Virus record (IMG/VR): IMGVR_UViG_3300020160_002181
Span: 1-32,092 of that record
Source of the DNA: a virus
Length of the DNA: 32,092 nt
Strand: one strand, 5' to 3'
Below, in pieces: positions 23,742-31,410 of the stretch. The notes under the pieces are model-generated. The model was not told where the DNA came from. It worked only from the letters and a program-made list of their open reading frames with translations, and did no database searches. Position numbers and translations under genes: made by a program. Position 1 is the first letter of the stretch. Each line of letters starts with the position of its first letter.

Positions 23742-25245
23742 CGAAATCTGGAGCTGTGTTTCTACCATTATGTTCCGTCTCCTCTCCAATATCGTTAAAT
23801 TCTACAATGTCTCTTAGGTCGCCTCTTTCAGTAATACAGAAGTTTTTAAATTCTAAATTACAGAAATTCTTTCGCAGCACATCTCCTACTCGCACAGGTT
23901 CAATTGCTCCTGCAATATCTTTACCCAAATGCCTCGACTTAACGTTAATAAGTTTATGAGTCCCAAATCTTACGCCTTCATTGAGGATTTCATCTGTTGT
24001 TTTATTTCTAAGAATAAACATGTGAGAACAGAATTGAGTGATTCGATCTGAGAGAGAAACAATGCTTTCATCGTCAATAACATTTTGCGAGTTGCGATTA
24101 TTAGTAATGCCAGAGCGGTTAGACTGCACAGATGTAATCATCGGAATAACTGGAAGACCATCATAAAGAATATCTTTTTGTACGCAGCGTTTAAACTTAT
24201 CGACCATCTCGCCAACAGTTTGCCATTCTGTTTTGTTTGCGCCCATATCAGAAGTGGTTTTGATATAGTCAAAGCTGAAAATCATTTTGTTTCCTCTGCC
24301 GACTTTAGAGTAATAAAACCTCTTTAAAGTATTGATCATGGAATCAACATCTAAGCCACCGACATTATAATAATAAAATTGAAGGTTCTTAACTTTAGCC
24401 CATACAGACCTTACCTTATCAACAGTTTCTTTCCCTGCGCGTAACCACTGTCCGCTTTCAATCAAATGCATCGGAACTCCGCTAAGCGCCGAGCACTGGC
24501 GCATAATAAGCTCTTCTTTGCTCATTTCTCCATTATCAAAATGAAGAACTGGAACATTATATTTTAGACTTACTTTAGTACTGTAATCCATACAGAATTG
24601 AGTCTTTCCAACACCAGATCGAGCAACAATAACAGTGATATTTCCTGGGCGCAGCAGTGAGCCATACATGTCATTGATTTTAGGATGTGGTCCCATCATA
24701 CCAAATTCGGTCAATGGGTTATTTCCACGATCTTCAATAATAGCCTCCATCCCATCATAAATGTTTTCTGGAGTATCGTTTCCAACCTCATATTGATTAA
24801 TGCGGCTGTTGTACTCTTTATCGGCTACTGATATGATTTCTCCATAGCTGCTCTCTGGAGCCATGTTTTTCATTTTACGAGCGATAGTTTGTGAAGACTC
24901 AAAAATCTCGCGTCGAATTGTATACTTCTTCAGTTCTTTAGCAGTCTTAATAATGCTGCCTTCTGAAACTTTTCTCATGCCAAGGGACTTGACATATTCA
25001 CTCACATTTAAAACATCATCGAATGAAAGCCCAAGAGACTGCACTCGTTGAGCAATAATAACATCATCAATGTCTTCATGAGCCTCTAAAGACTGACGAA
25101 CGATTGTGAAGATTGTTTTATTGATGCTATTATCTTCACTATAGAAATCTTTTTCATTAATAAATGCAGAGATTTCAAAATAGTTTTGCGGATTTTTAAT
25201 CAGCCCCGCTAGCAGTTGTTTTTCCAGTTCGTAAGAGTATATCAT
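23731..25245 (-). CDS. Replicative DNA helicase, DnaB-like
   Basis: A 504-residue hexameric helicase of the DnaB family, which unwinds DNA at the fork and loads with primase. The N-terminal domain (about 1-110) has the DnaB pattern YSYELEKQLLAGLIKNP and EKDFYSEDN. The RecA-type motor has Walker A ARSGVGKT (208-215), the LHFDNGEMSKEEL segment (DnaB 'SLEMS'), Walker B MIFSFDYIKT (321-330), VIPMITSVQSNRSG as the Gln sensor region, and LSDRITQFCSHMFILRNKT, a common phage DnaB variant. It is of normal length with no intein. It is preceded by a TAACGTATCAT element and a 94-residue acidic protein gene, and its stop overlaps the primase start by 11 bases. Confidence 0.92.
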   Translation of the reverse strand: MIYSYELEKQLLAGLIKNPQNYFEISAFINEKDFYSEDNSINKTIFTIVRQSLEAHEDIDDVIIAQRVQSLGLSFDDVLNVSEYVKSLGMRKVSEGSIIKTAKELKKYTIRREIFESSQTIARKMKNMAPESSYGEIISVADKEYNSRINQYEVGNDTPENIYDGMEAIIEDRGNNPLTEFGMMGPHPKINDMYGSLLRPGNITVIVARSGVGKTQFCMDYSTKVSLKYNVPVLHFDNGEMSKEELIMRQCSALSGVPMHLIESGQWLRAGKETVDKVRSVWAKVKNLQFYYYNVGGLDVDSMINTLKRFYYSKVGRGNKMIFSFDYIKTTSDMGANKTEWQTVGEMVDKFKRCVQKDILYDGLPVIPMITSVQSNRSGITNNRNSQNVIDDESIVSLSDRITQFCSHMFILRNKTTDEILNEGVRFGTHKLINVKSRHLGKDIAGAIEPVRVGDVLRKNFCNLEFKNFCITERGDLRDIVEFNDIGEETEHNGRNTAPDFDEL

Positions 25246-25249
25246 GCTT

Positions 25250-25260
25250 ATGATACGTTA
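25250..25260 (-). promoter_or_regulatory. TAACGTATCAT element before the helicase gene
   Basis: TAACGTATCAT on the minus strand, four bases before the ATG at 25245 and in the 18-base gap after the acidic-protein gene. Same 11-mer as at the PHP gene start. It is one of the few places in the array where a non-overlapping spacer exists, so a promoter or processing signal is plausible. Confidence 0.3.
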
Positions 25261-25263
25261 CTC

Positions 25264-25548
25264 TCAATCATCATCTTCGTCAAGTCCATCTTCTCCTATA
25301 TCTTCATTATTCGAAAGAAACTCTTCTTCATCACTATTGTTGAGATATTTCTCTAAAACTTTTCTCATGCCAAATTCTACGATTTGAGAATCATATTTTG
25401 AATAAATCAGCGGATACCCATCCTCAGATAAGTAGGCAAGAACCACTCCTTTATATTTGTCTGCGCTGCCGCTCAACTCATAGAGTTGATCAATCAAATT
25501 CGCTGGCATTTGAAACTTTGGAAGTTTAGTTAGGTCATTAATAGCCAT
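25264..25548 (-). CDS. Small protein with acidic C-terminal tail, unknown function
   Basis: A 94-residue protein I do not recognise. Residues 1-70 look folded (MPANLIDQLYELSGSADKYK, GVVLAYLSEDGYPLIYSKY, QIVEFGMRKVLEKYL), a helix-strand-strand-helix pattern. The last 23 residues are almost all Asp, Glu, Asn and Ser, ending GLDEDDD. Acidic tails like this occur on phage single-stranded-DNA-binding proteins, where they recruit partners, but there is no visible OB fold and the protein is short. It sits between a nuclease gene and the helicase gene in the replication array, so a replication accessory role is likely. The start follows TAATATAAATGT, eight bases after the upstream stop. Confidence 0.65.
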   Translation of the reverse strand: MAINDLTKLPKFQMPANLIDQLYELSGSADKYKGVVLAYLSEDGYPLIYSKYDSQIVEFGMRKVLEKYLNNSDEEEFLSNNEDIGEDGLDEDDD

Positions 25549-25557
25549 ACATTTATA

Positions 25558-25965
25558 TTACAGATATACTCCGTGAGATTCAAAAAATTCTTTATTTAAT
25601 TCTTTAACGTCGTAGATTTCAATTAATTTAATCTTATTGATTTCGCAAAACTCAAGTTTTTTAGTGTCTCTTTTTAGCTGTTGTAAGAATTTTGCTCTAC
25701 TACTATGAAAGAAAGGTACATATTCAGTATGTTGTCTACCTTGAACTTCTATAGCTACTTTTTTGTTTGCGTTAAAAAAATCAAAAGTCATACGAGTATC
25801 GACTATGCGAAACTCTTCAAACACAAAATCTTCAGACCAATAAGTCTTTAAAAAGCGCTTTACCTCATCTTGGAATTTACTACGGGTTTTAGTCTTCCAA
25901 TTAATGAGGTAATCTTTAGCGTTTTTTAAAGTCTTTTCTTTGCCGTAAAGGTTTTTAAATTTCAT
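25558..25965 (-). CDS. Small PD-(D/E)XK (Vsr/DUF559-like) nuclease
   Basis: A 135-residue nuclease. The catalytic core reads MTFDFFNANKKVAIEVQGRQH (59-79), with Asp62, Glu73 and Gln75 forming a D-ExQ version of the PD-(D/E)XK site as in Vsr and DUF559 proteins. RDTKKLEFCEINKIKLIEIYDV follows, with the 'RDxxK..' and 'GxxVixi' layout of that fold. It resembles the nuclease half of the homing endonuclease in dnaE but lacks NUMOD3 repeats. Next to the RecA-like gene, it may be a resolvase or repair nuclease, or a degenerate homing endonuclease. I chose the ATG at 25965, giving an 11-base overlap with the recombinase gene, over the ATG at 25995. Confidence 0.75.
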   Translation of the reverse strand: MKFKNLYGKEKTLKNAKDYLINWKTKTRSKFQDEVKRFLKTYWSEDFVFEEFRIVDTRMTFDFFNANKKVAIEVQGRQHTEYVPFFHSSRAKFLQQLKRDTKKLEFCEINKIKLIEIYDVKELNKEFFESHGVYL

Positions 25966-27103
25966 TTTGAACAAGCTTCTTGAAATATAACACAAGGAAT
26001 TTCAGAAGTTTTTCGTTTTCTTCGATGAATTTAAATAAATTATTCTCGCCCTGAATCTTCTCTGGGAAAGGGATTTCTGCTTCAGAGAGCAATGAAAGAA
26101 AATCTTCAGTTGGGCTGTACCAAGCTCCGCCTTTAACCACCAATTCCCAAGCAAGGAGAAGGTCAACGATTTCTTTCTCAATCCAGATTGACTTGCCGCC
26201 GCTTCGTCCATAACGAATAGGGTATGGAATGGTTAGGTTAGTTTTTTCATTTGGAGATTTTTTGACAGTGACCTTCGCCCAATGCCCAATAGGAGGATTC
26301 TTTTGAAGGTCAATAGATTTATCGTTCGGGTTTTGAAGAATAATATCACCCTTATAACGAGGCTCAAATTCTAAAATCCAGTTGGCGAAGTGCAGTAAAG
26401 CGTTTCCTCCCGTCGCTGATGTTTGACGAACGGGAGCTTTTGTATATGGATCGAGCTTAATATCTGCTCTAACCTGAGAGATAAAGATTGCCATGTGACC
26501 TCTTTTGCTCAAAGCAATAGAGAGTTTCTTCATGAATGTGGCTGCGATTACTGCTCCACCAGCTACTTTAGCGCTCTCTTCAAAAGATTTATCCATGTCA
26601 TTTTTAGCAATCAAACCGTCAACAGCGTCAAGAAGAAAGCAGAACTTAATTTTCTCGACATTATTTGACACAAGTTTTCTCATTGCATCAACTACTGTTT
26701 CATAAATATTGCTTTCAAATACAAAACATGTTCCGAGAACCCACTCTTCAGGGGTGAACACAAATTTAACTCCAGAACGCTTTTGCATTTCTGGAGACAA
26801 GCGACCTTCTGCTTTGATATAAAAGCCTTTAGAATTCTCCACATCTAATAGGAAGTTCTTCATGACCTCTAAAGCTTCGGAAGTTTTTCCGCCTTCATTC
26901 ATCCCAACGAACCTGTGAAGACCTGGGCCAAATCCGCCGCCCAATTGAGTATCTAATTGGAGAGATCCGCTCGATACCTTGTAATCAATCGTTTCTTCAA
27001 AATTATAATGGTCTTCTGAATTCTCTTTCAAAAAGCTGCTCAACACATCGCTTGAGGTGTTTTTCTTTTCTTCTGGCTCTTTTGTTTCTTTAGTCTTTCT
27101 CAT
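25955..27103 (-). CDS. RecA/UvsX-like recombinase
   Basis: A 382-residue strand-exchange protein for phage recombination and recombination-dependent replication. It keeps the RecA core: VSSGSLQLDTQLGGGFGPGL (43-62), Walker A GMNEGGKT (67-74, unusual in place of GPESSGKT), a conserved Glu in KAEGRLSPE, a Walker B-like KFCFLLDAVDGL, GHMAIFISQVR for the 'INQIR' Gln sensor, and TSATGGNALLHFA as the L2 loop 'GGxALKFYAS'. The N-terminal 38 residues are charged. It lacks the RecA C-terminal domain but has a phage-type C-terminal extension with SGGKSIWIEKEIVDLLLAW. It overlaps its upstream neighbour by 14 bases and its downstream neighbour by 11. Confidence 0.9.
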   Translation of the reverse strand: MRKTKETKEPEEKKNTSSDVLSSFLKENSEDHYNFEETIDYKVSSGSLQLDTQLGGGFGPGLHRFVGMNEGGKTSEALEVMKNFLLDVENSKGFYIKAEGRLSPEMQKRSGVKFVFTPEEWVLGTCFVFESNIYETVVDAMRKLVSNNVEKIKFCFLLDAVDGLIAKNDMDKSFEESAKVAGGAVIAATFMKKLSIALSKRGHMAIFISQVRADIKLDPYTKAPVRQTSATGGNALLHFANWILEFEPRYKGDIILQNPNDKSIDLQKNPPIGHWAKVTVKKSPNEKTNLTIPYPIRYGRSGGKSIWIEKEIVDLLLAWELVVKGGAWYSPTEDFLSLLSEAEIPFPEKIQGENNLFKFIEENEKLLKFLVLYFKKLVQNEI

Positions 27104-27443
27104 ATAAAAAATCTTTGATGTTCTTTATTTTTTTTGCCACTTCTCTTCTTTCTACAGTGGGATCATCTTTAAGTACGATCTCGCTGACGTTTAATTTTAT
27201 GTCAGAAGTATAAATCTTGAATCTATTATCAAGATCTTTGAGAATCTTATCTGCAAACAGGATAGCTAGAGAATCCCCTTTTAAAGAAAAGGAAGTGTCT
27301 CTTAAAAATTCAATGCTGTATCTTTCGATTAAACGATTCAGCAACACATACTCTCGTTGCCAAAATTCTCTCCTTGATTTAAGGGGAATTTCGACAAACT
27401 TAGATACTATGAGTTTCTTGTTTGGCTTTTTTGATTTATCCAC
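27090..27443 (-). CDS. Small basic protein of unknown function
   Basis: A 117-residue, strongly charged, largely helical protein I do not recognise. It has a Lys-rich N-terminus (KSKKPNKK), a helix around REFWQREYVLLNRLIERY and a C-terminal helix ending FLYEKD; no catalytic motif or membrane segment is visible. Its GTG start overlaps the stop of the dehydratase gene by one base (TAGTG), and an in-frame TAG two codons upstream forces that start. Its stop overlaps the RecA-like gene by 14 bases. It links the sugar genes to the recombination genes, and by position and charge may be a recombination accessory protein. Confidence 0.65.
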   Translation of the reverse strand: MDKSKKPNKKLIVSKFVEIPLKSRREFWQREYVLLNRLIERYSIEFLRDTSFSLKGDSLAILFADKILKDLDNRFKIYTSDIKLNVSEIVLKDDPTVERREVAKKIKNIKDFLYEKD

Positions 27444-28480
27444 TAACTATTATAAGGCCAACCAAGGTCTGATGCAACCATTTTTTCAACGAGTTTTGAG
27501 AAAGATGTTTTTGGGCTCCAGCCAAGCTCTTGTCTTGCTGGGGTTGAATCTCCCCAAAGTAAATCAACTTCGGCTGGACGATAAAATGCTGGATTAATAA
27601 CAACGAGTTTTCGTTTTGTTTCTTTATCAATAAACACTTCTTCAATACCATTACCAGACCATTCGCCATCAATAAAAGCTTCTTTAAACGCTAGCTCTAC
27701 AAACTCTCTTACTGAATGAGTCTCGTTGGCAGAAAGAACATAGTCTTTCGGACTATCTTGATTGAGCATGAGCCATACACCTCTCACAAAATCTTCTGCA
27801 TCACTCCAATCTCTTTTAGCATCAAGGTTGCCAAGTTCCATAGGAAGGAACGACTCGTTGTTTCTTTTTGCGTTATAGATTCTCGCTACGTTCTTGGTGA
27901 TTTTACGCGTGACAAACTCCTCTCCGCGACGGACACCCTCATGATTAAACAAGATGCCTTGAACGGCGTAAATATTGTAAGAATCGCGATAGACTTTTAC
28001 AAGGTGATGAGAAGCGCTTTTTGCAGCACCATATGGAGAACGTGGTCTAAAAGGGTGATTAATATCTTGTGGAGAATAAACTACATCTCCAAATTGCTCA
28101 CTGCTTCCAGCGTTATAGAATCGTGTAACTGGTGAGTAGTTGCGGATGGCCTCTAAACAAAAGAGAACTCCCATACAATTTGTTTGCATGTGATTAACTG
28201 GCATCTTCCAGCTATTACCGACAAAAGAATTAGCGGCAAAATTAATAAAGTAATCTGGCTTAATTTCGCGAATTACTTGATTAATATTCTCAGGATCAGT
28301 AATGTCTAAGTCAATTGTAGAGAATCGTTCGTGATTCTTTAAATGCTCTATGTTTTGATGGTTAGGAACGCTCAAACGTCGATGCGCTCCATACACAAAA
28401 AAATCTGTATTCTTTAAAAGATAATCGGCCATTAATGAACCGTCTTGGCCAGTAACTCCAGTGATAATAATTGATTTCAT
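27443..28480 (-). CDS. gmd: GDP-mannose 4,6-dehydratase
   Basis: A 345-residue short-chain dehydrogenase that converts GDP-mannose to GDP-4-keto-6-deoxymannose, the precursor of GDP-fucose, GDP-rhamnose and perosamine-type sugars. It has the NAD(P)-binding loop GVTGQDGS (about 8-15), NFAANSFVG, AGSSEQFGD, the SPYGAAKSASHHLVK Tyr-x3-Lys catalytic pair, LFNHEGVRRGEEFVTRK, LGNLDAKRDWSDAEDFV and RPAEVDLLWGD, all diagnostic of GMD. Length is normal. No GDP-fucose synthase or reductase is in the window, so the next step must come from the host or from upstream genes. Its ATG overlaps the upstream stop by four bases (ATGA). Confidence 0.96.
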   Translation of the reverse strand: MKSIIITGVTGQDGSLMADYLLKNTDFFVYGAHRRLSVPNHQNIEHLKNHERFSTIDLDITDPENINQVIREIKPDYFINFAANSFVGNSWKMPVNHMQTNCMGVLFCLEAIRNYSPVTRFYNAGSSEQFGDVVYSPQDINHPFRPRSPYGAAKSASHHLVKVYRDSYNIYAVQGILFNHEGVRRGEEFVTRKITKNVARIYNAKRNNESFLPMELGNLDAKRDWSDAEDFVRGVWLMLNQDSPKDYVLSANETHSVREFVELAFKEAFIDGEWSGNGIEEVFIDKETKRKLVVINPAFYRPAEVDLLWGDSTPARQELGWSPKTSFSKLVEKMVASDLGWPYNS

Positions 28481-28824
28481 GATTTAAATTCTGTTGCTTC
28501 TATAAGAGGGAAAAACTTATTTTGAAGAGTTATTTTACAATTATACCTTTTCATATTTAATTCATCAACTTCTTTTGCTGAGATATTGCCATATCTAGCT
28601 TTTTCTACAGCTTCAAAAGTCATTAAATTAACATCAACTAAGTTTCGAAATTCTGAAGAGTTTATAACTTCCAAATGTTTATATTCTCCGATTTGATACA
28701 GAATATGCTCATAGCATAAATCCCTAATTGCAATAGATTTTTCGTTATTAACTTTGCTATGCTTAACATTTAAAATAGCTAAGTAATCGTAAGCGTATCC
28801 TTCGTCAACTAAAAGAGTAATCAT
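28477..28824 (-). CDS. Conserved hypothetical protein in sugar cluster
   Basis: A 115-residue protein (ITLLVDEGYAYDYLAILNVK at its start, FEAVEKARYGNISAKEVDELN in the middle). It resembles short unclassified proteins that accompany sugar and methyltransferase genes, but I cannot name a family or function. The fold looks mixed alpha/beta, with no membrane segment. I chose the ATG at 28824, which follows the upstream TAA by one base (TAATATG), the same kind of junction as the homing endonuclease start; a longer form from 28911 would overlap the glycosyltransferase gene by 86 bases and add a residue run that looks like shadow coding. Confidence 0.65.
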   Translation of the reverse strand: MITLLVDEGYAYDYLAILNVKHSKVNNEKSIAIRDLCYEHILYQIGEYKHLEVINSSEFRNLVDVNLMTFEAVEKARYGNISAKEVDELNMKRYNCKITLQNKFFPLIEATEFKS

Positions 28825-28825
28825 A

Positions 28826-29512
28826 TTAAAAATATATATAATTTGAATCGGGATGTGAATAATTCCATTCAACAGGATTGAATAATGGATTATTTGACGG
28901 CTGATAAACAATAGTTTTAGCTCCGACAGATGTAGCTAAATGCTCGTCTCCAGTATTGCACCCAATATAAACTCCAACCTTTCTAAAAAGACAAATCATC
29001 TTTTTTAAATCTAAATTCTTGATCTTATTTTCGCATTCTTCCTTATATTCGTTTTCGAGATTAATCATAGTGATACAATTACAGTTAGCCTCTTTTAGGG
29101 TTTTTTGTAATTCAATACTTAAATCAACGGGAATATTCCTGATTGTCGCCCATTGTTTCGAACAATGAGGAGTAAATATTACTGGATTTTCAAATGGTTT
29201 TAAAAATGTATCAACCCATTTTTCCGAATCTTCATCTGTATATAAAACCAACGGCCTATTGTCTAGATCATTAGCATTTTTAGGAAAAAAATTTCTTAAT
29301 TTTCTGGTGGCATAATGGCCTGATCCTATATCTGGCAAATTAAAAATATTATCAGTAATTTCAATATTAGCTAAGTTTTGAAATAGTATTGAATATTTTT
29401 CTTTATTTGGGGGCAATTGAATAGTAAATTCGTTTGGAAAATATTTGCACACTGAAGTTAGCAATAATAAATCTCCCAATCCTGATGTAGACGATCCAAA
29501 TTTATTTAACAT
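28826..29512 (-). CDS. GT9-like (heptosyltransferase-type) glycosyltransferase
   Basis: A 228-residue protein with the layout of ADP-heptose:LPS heptosyltransferases (GT9, GT-B fold). The N-terminal loop SGLGDLLLLTSV (10-21) matches 'GLGDxxxxTP', and the C-terminal part VGVYIGCNTGDEHLATSVGAKTIVYQPS matches 'DSGPxHLAxAxGxPxVxLFGPT', the donor-binding region. It is shorter than usual (about 350), mainly in the first domain, so it may be a reduced form. It may transfer a sugar to a phage or host glycan. It overlaps the upstream glycosyltransferase by 11 bases. This and the genes upstream of it are visibly more A+T-rich than the replication genes, which suggests separate acquisition. Confidence 0.75.
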   Translation of the reverse strand: MLNKFGSSTSGLGDLLLLTSVCKYFPNEFTIQLPPNKEKYSILFQNLANIEITDNIFNLPDIGSGHYATRKLRNFFPKNANDLDNRPLVLYTDEDSEKWVDTFLKPFENPVIFTPHCSKQWATIRNIPVDLSIELQKTLKEANCNCITMINLENEYKEECENKIKNLDLKKMICLFRKVGVYIGCNTGDEHLATSVGAKTIVYQPSNNPLFNPVEWNYSHPDSNYIYF

Positions 29513-30308
29513 ATTGATTGATTTTATCTATGGTAGATGAAATGATTGCTTGTTTACAGAAATAATTTTTATAATTATTTTTTGACTCTTCTTCGTTAAA
29601 GTCTAAGATAATTTTTTGAATAAAGTCGTCCGATAATTCGTTCCAATCTTGGACACAATATTGATTTGCAAATTTATCAGTATTTAGAATCTCTTCGTTT
29701 TCATCTTTTTGGAAGATTACAATATTTTGAAAATACAAAGATTCAAAATATCTATACGATGTGGAGTGGAATGCTCCCTTTGGAGCTAAAACAATTTTGC
29801 TATTCTTTAAGATATTTAAATATTCGTCTGGATTTAAATTTTCATTAAAATTTTGTAAATTATTCCTATGCGTATAATGCAAGTATTTTTTACAATTAAG
29901 CTTTTCTATTTTTTCTTTAAAAGAAATTCTAGATGGATGAATGAATCCAGCGAAAAATATATCATACTCTCTTTTATCAAATGGTATTACCTCATGCGAG
30001 TATAAGTTGTCGTTAATAAATTTATTGTTACCTAACGGAAATGGAACGTATCTTTGATCGTTATAGTCTCTATAAAAATTATTAAAACATATTTTGAAGT
30101 TTTGATTTTTAAGTTGAGAATCTCTCTCGCAACCAGTTAGAAATACAATATTATTTTCCGTATTTAAGTCTACGTTAATATCATTCGTTATGTAAAAATT
30201 TAGATCATCGTGAAAGAAAAAATCAGCAACTTGAGTGACTATATTCACCAAATAATTAAATTCATCTGGTACGACATCTGTAAAATGATATTTTAAATGT
30301 ACCTTCAT
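29502..30308 (-). CDS. Exostosin-like (GT47-type) glycosyltransferase
   Basis: A 268-residue protein resembling the exostosin domain of glycosyltransferase family 47. The best evidence is YDIFFAGFIHPSRISFKEKI (about 114-133), then LNPDEYLNILKNSKIVLAPKG and the donor-site segment SYRYFESLYFQNIVIF ('RxFExxxxGxIPV'). The N-terminal half, which would bind acceptor, is more divergent. No membrane anchor or signal peptide is seen, as expected for a phage cytoplasmic enzyme. It overlaps FkbM-like gene by four bases (ATGA) and the GT9-like gene by 11. The substrate cannot be predicted. Confidence 0.72.
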   Translation of the reverse strand: MKVHLKYHFTDVVPDEFNYLVNIVTQVADFFFHDDLNFYITNDINVDLNTENNIVFLTGCERDSQLKNQNFKICFNNFYRDYNDQRYVPFPLGNNKFINDNLYSHEVIPFDKREYDIFFAGFIHPSRISFKEKIEKLNCKKYLHYTHRNNLQNFNENLNPDEYLNILKNSKIVLAPKGAFHSTSYRYFESLYFQNIVIFQKDENEEILNTDKFANQYCVQDWNELSDDFIQKIILDFNEEESKNNYKNYFCKQAIISSTIDKINQYVK

Positions 30309-30874
30309 TTATGAAAAACTACATTGAATGGCGGATGCTCAATTTTATTATACCCAAGATTTAAAAGCATATTTTGAACATCGGAACCATTTTGACCGAA
30401 TGTGTAGGAACCATCTGAATGAATGTATTCATACTCGATGTAGTCTATGGAATATTTTTGAAAATCAATCTGTTTAATGATTTTGCAATCCAATCCCTCT
30501 GTATCTATATAAAATTTATCTATTTTTGAAAGGTTGAGTGAGTCTAAAAATTTTTTAATATTCAAGCATTTCACTTTAATTTCTTTAACGTCAAGACGAT
30601 GCCTTAAAACATGATTAATATCAATGGATGAAATTTGACTATGAATTAAATCTTCTGGAAAGAAGAATGAGATTTCGTCTTTATCTTCAAAATCTACGAT
30701 AGCCAATTCAAAAAATTCGACAAATTTAAAGTCTTGGTATTTAATTTTAGCTTCTTTTATCTTCTCGTTAAGAGGTTCTACTAAAATAAGTCTATCAATA
30801 GCATGGCTATTTTCTGAGACGAATTGAAATACATGGTCATTGCCATCATGACAGCCTATTTGGATAATATTCAT
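30305..30874 (-). CDS. FkbM-family methyltransferase
   Basis: A 189-residue SAM-dependent methyltransferase of the FkbM type, enzymes that O-methylate sugars or polyketides. It shows motif I IIQIGCHDGNDHVFQF (3-18), LILVEPLNEKIKEAK for the acidic SAM-ribose contact, and KIDKFYIDTEGLDCKII, the FkbM hallmark ('xxKIDVEGxE'). Length is at the short end of the family. It is linked by four-base ATGA overlaps to both neighbours, so the three methyltransferase genes and the glycosyltransferases form one tightly coupled unit, and probably modify one glycan. Confidence 0.85.
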   Translation of the reverse strand: MNIIQIGCHDGNDHVFQFVSENSHAIDRLILVEPLNEKIKEAKIKYQDFKFVEFFELAIVDFEDKDEISFFFPEDLIHSQISSIDINHVLRHRLDVKEIKVKCLNIKKFLDSLNLSKIDKFYIDTEGLDCKIIKQIDFQKYSIDYIEYEYIHSDGSYTFGQNGSDVQNMLLNLGYNKIEHPPFNVVFHK

Positions 30875-31410
30875 AAAGTTTCTTTGTACATGATTCGGCT
30901 ATTACACTCTCCTTTAATAATGTCCGTTAAATCAATGATGGAAAAGTCCGAGTACTTATTTTTTAAAAAATCAAACGAGTGATTATAAATATCCTCCAAA
31001 ATAATAATTGATTCACTTGATTTCAATAATTGTTGATAATTTTGAAGAAAAAAATCTTGCGTCTCTAATGTATGCGGACCATCATCAATAATAATATCAA
31101 AAGATATACTGTTATCCTTAAAGTAGTCTATTGTTTTATTATTATAGGCATCTCCAATAAAAATATTTACATTTTCTCCGTATTCGTGAATGTAATATTG
31201 AGAAATATCAATAGCATATATGTTCGCATTTTGAAAAAAATGTTCCCATAATTTTAGAGAATTACCATACTGAATTCCTATTTCTAAAATATTTATTTTT
31301 TTATCTTTAAATTTTTCAAACTTTTCGCTATAAAAATTAGAGACGTATTTATGATATAATTCTTTATCAGATTGATTGTTTGTTTGACGAAAGGTATCTA
31401 TTAGATTCAT
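30871..31410 (-). CDS. Class I SAM methyltransferase (CmcI/rhamnosyl O-methyltransferase-like)
   Basis: A 179-residue methyltransferase. Motif I is INILEIGIQYGNSLKLWEHFF (39-59), followed by NANIYAIDIS, the acidic SAM-binding strand, and FDIIIDDGPHTLETQDFFLQN with a later SIIILEDIY, matching enzymes such as the cephalosporin hydroxylase/CmcI group and macrolide or rhamnosyl O-methyltransferases that use 'DDGSH' metal-binding residues. So it likely O-methylates a sugar hydroxyl. It starts and ends in ATGA overlaps with its neighbours. Confidence 0.8.
   Translation of the reverse strand: MNLIDTFRQTNNQSDKELYHKYVSNFYSEKFEKFKDKKINILEIGIQYGNSLKLWEHFFQNANIYAIDISQYYIHEYGENVNIFIGDAYNNKTIDYFKDNSISFDIIIDDGPHTLETQDFFLQNYQQLLKSSESIIILEDIYNHSFDFLKNKYSDFSIIDLTDIIKGECNSRIMYKETL

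Noticed and set aside
25966-25995. Upstream start of the small nuclease at 25995
   Set aside because: It adds ten residues inside the recombinase gene; the ATG at 25965 gives the recurring overlap.
28825-28911. Longer form of the small protein starting at 28911
   Set aside because: It runs 86 bases back into the glycosyltransferase gene; the ATG at 28824 right after that gene's stop is more natural.
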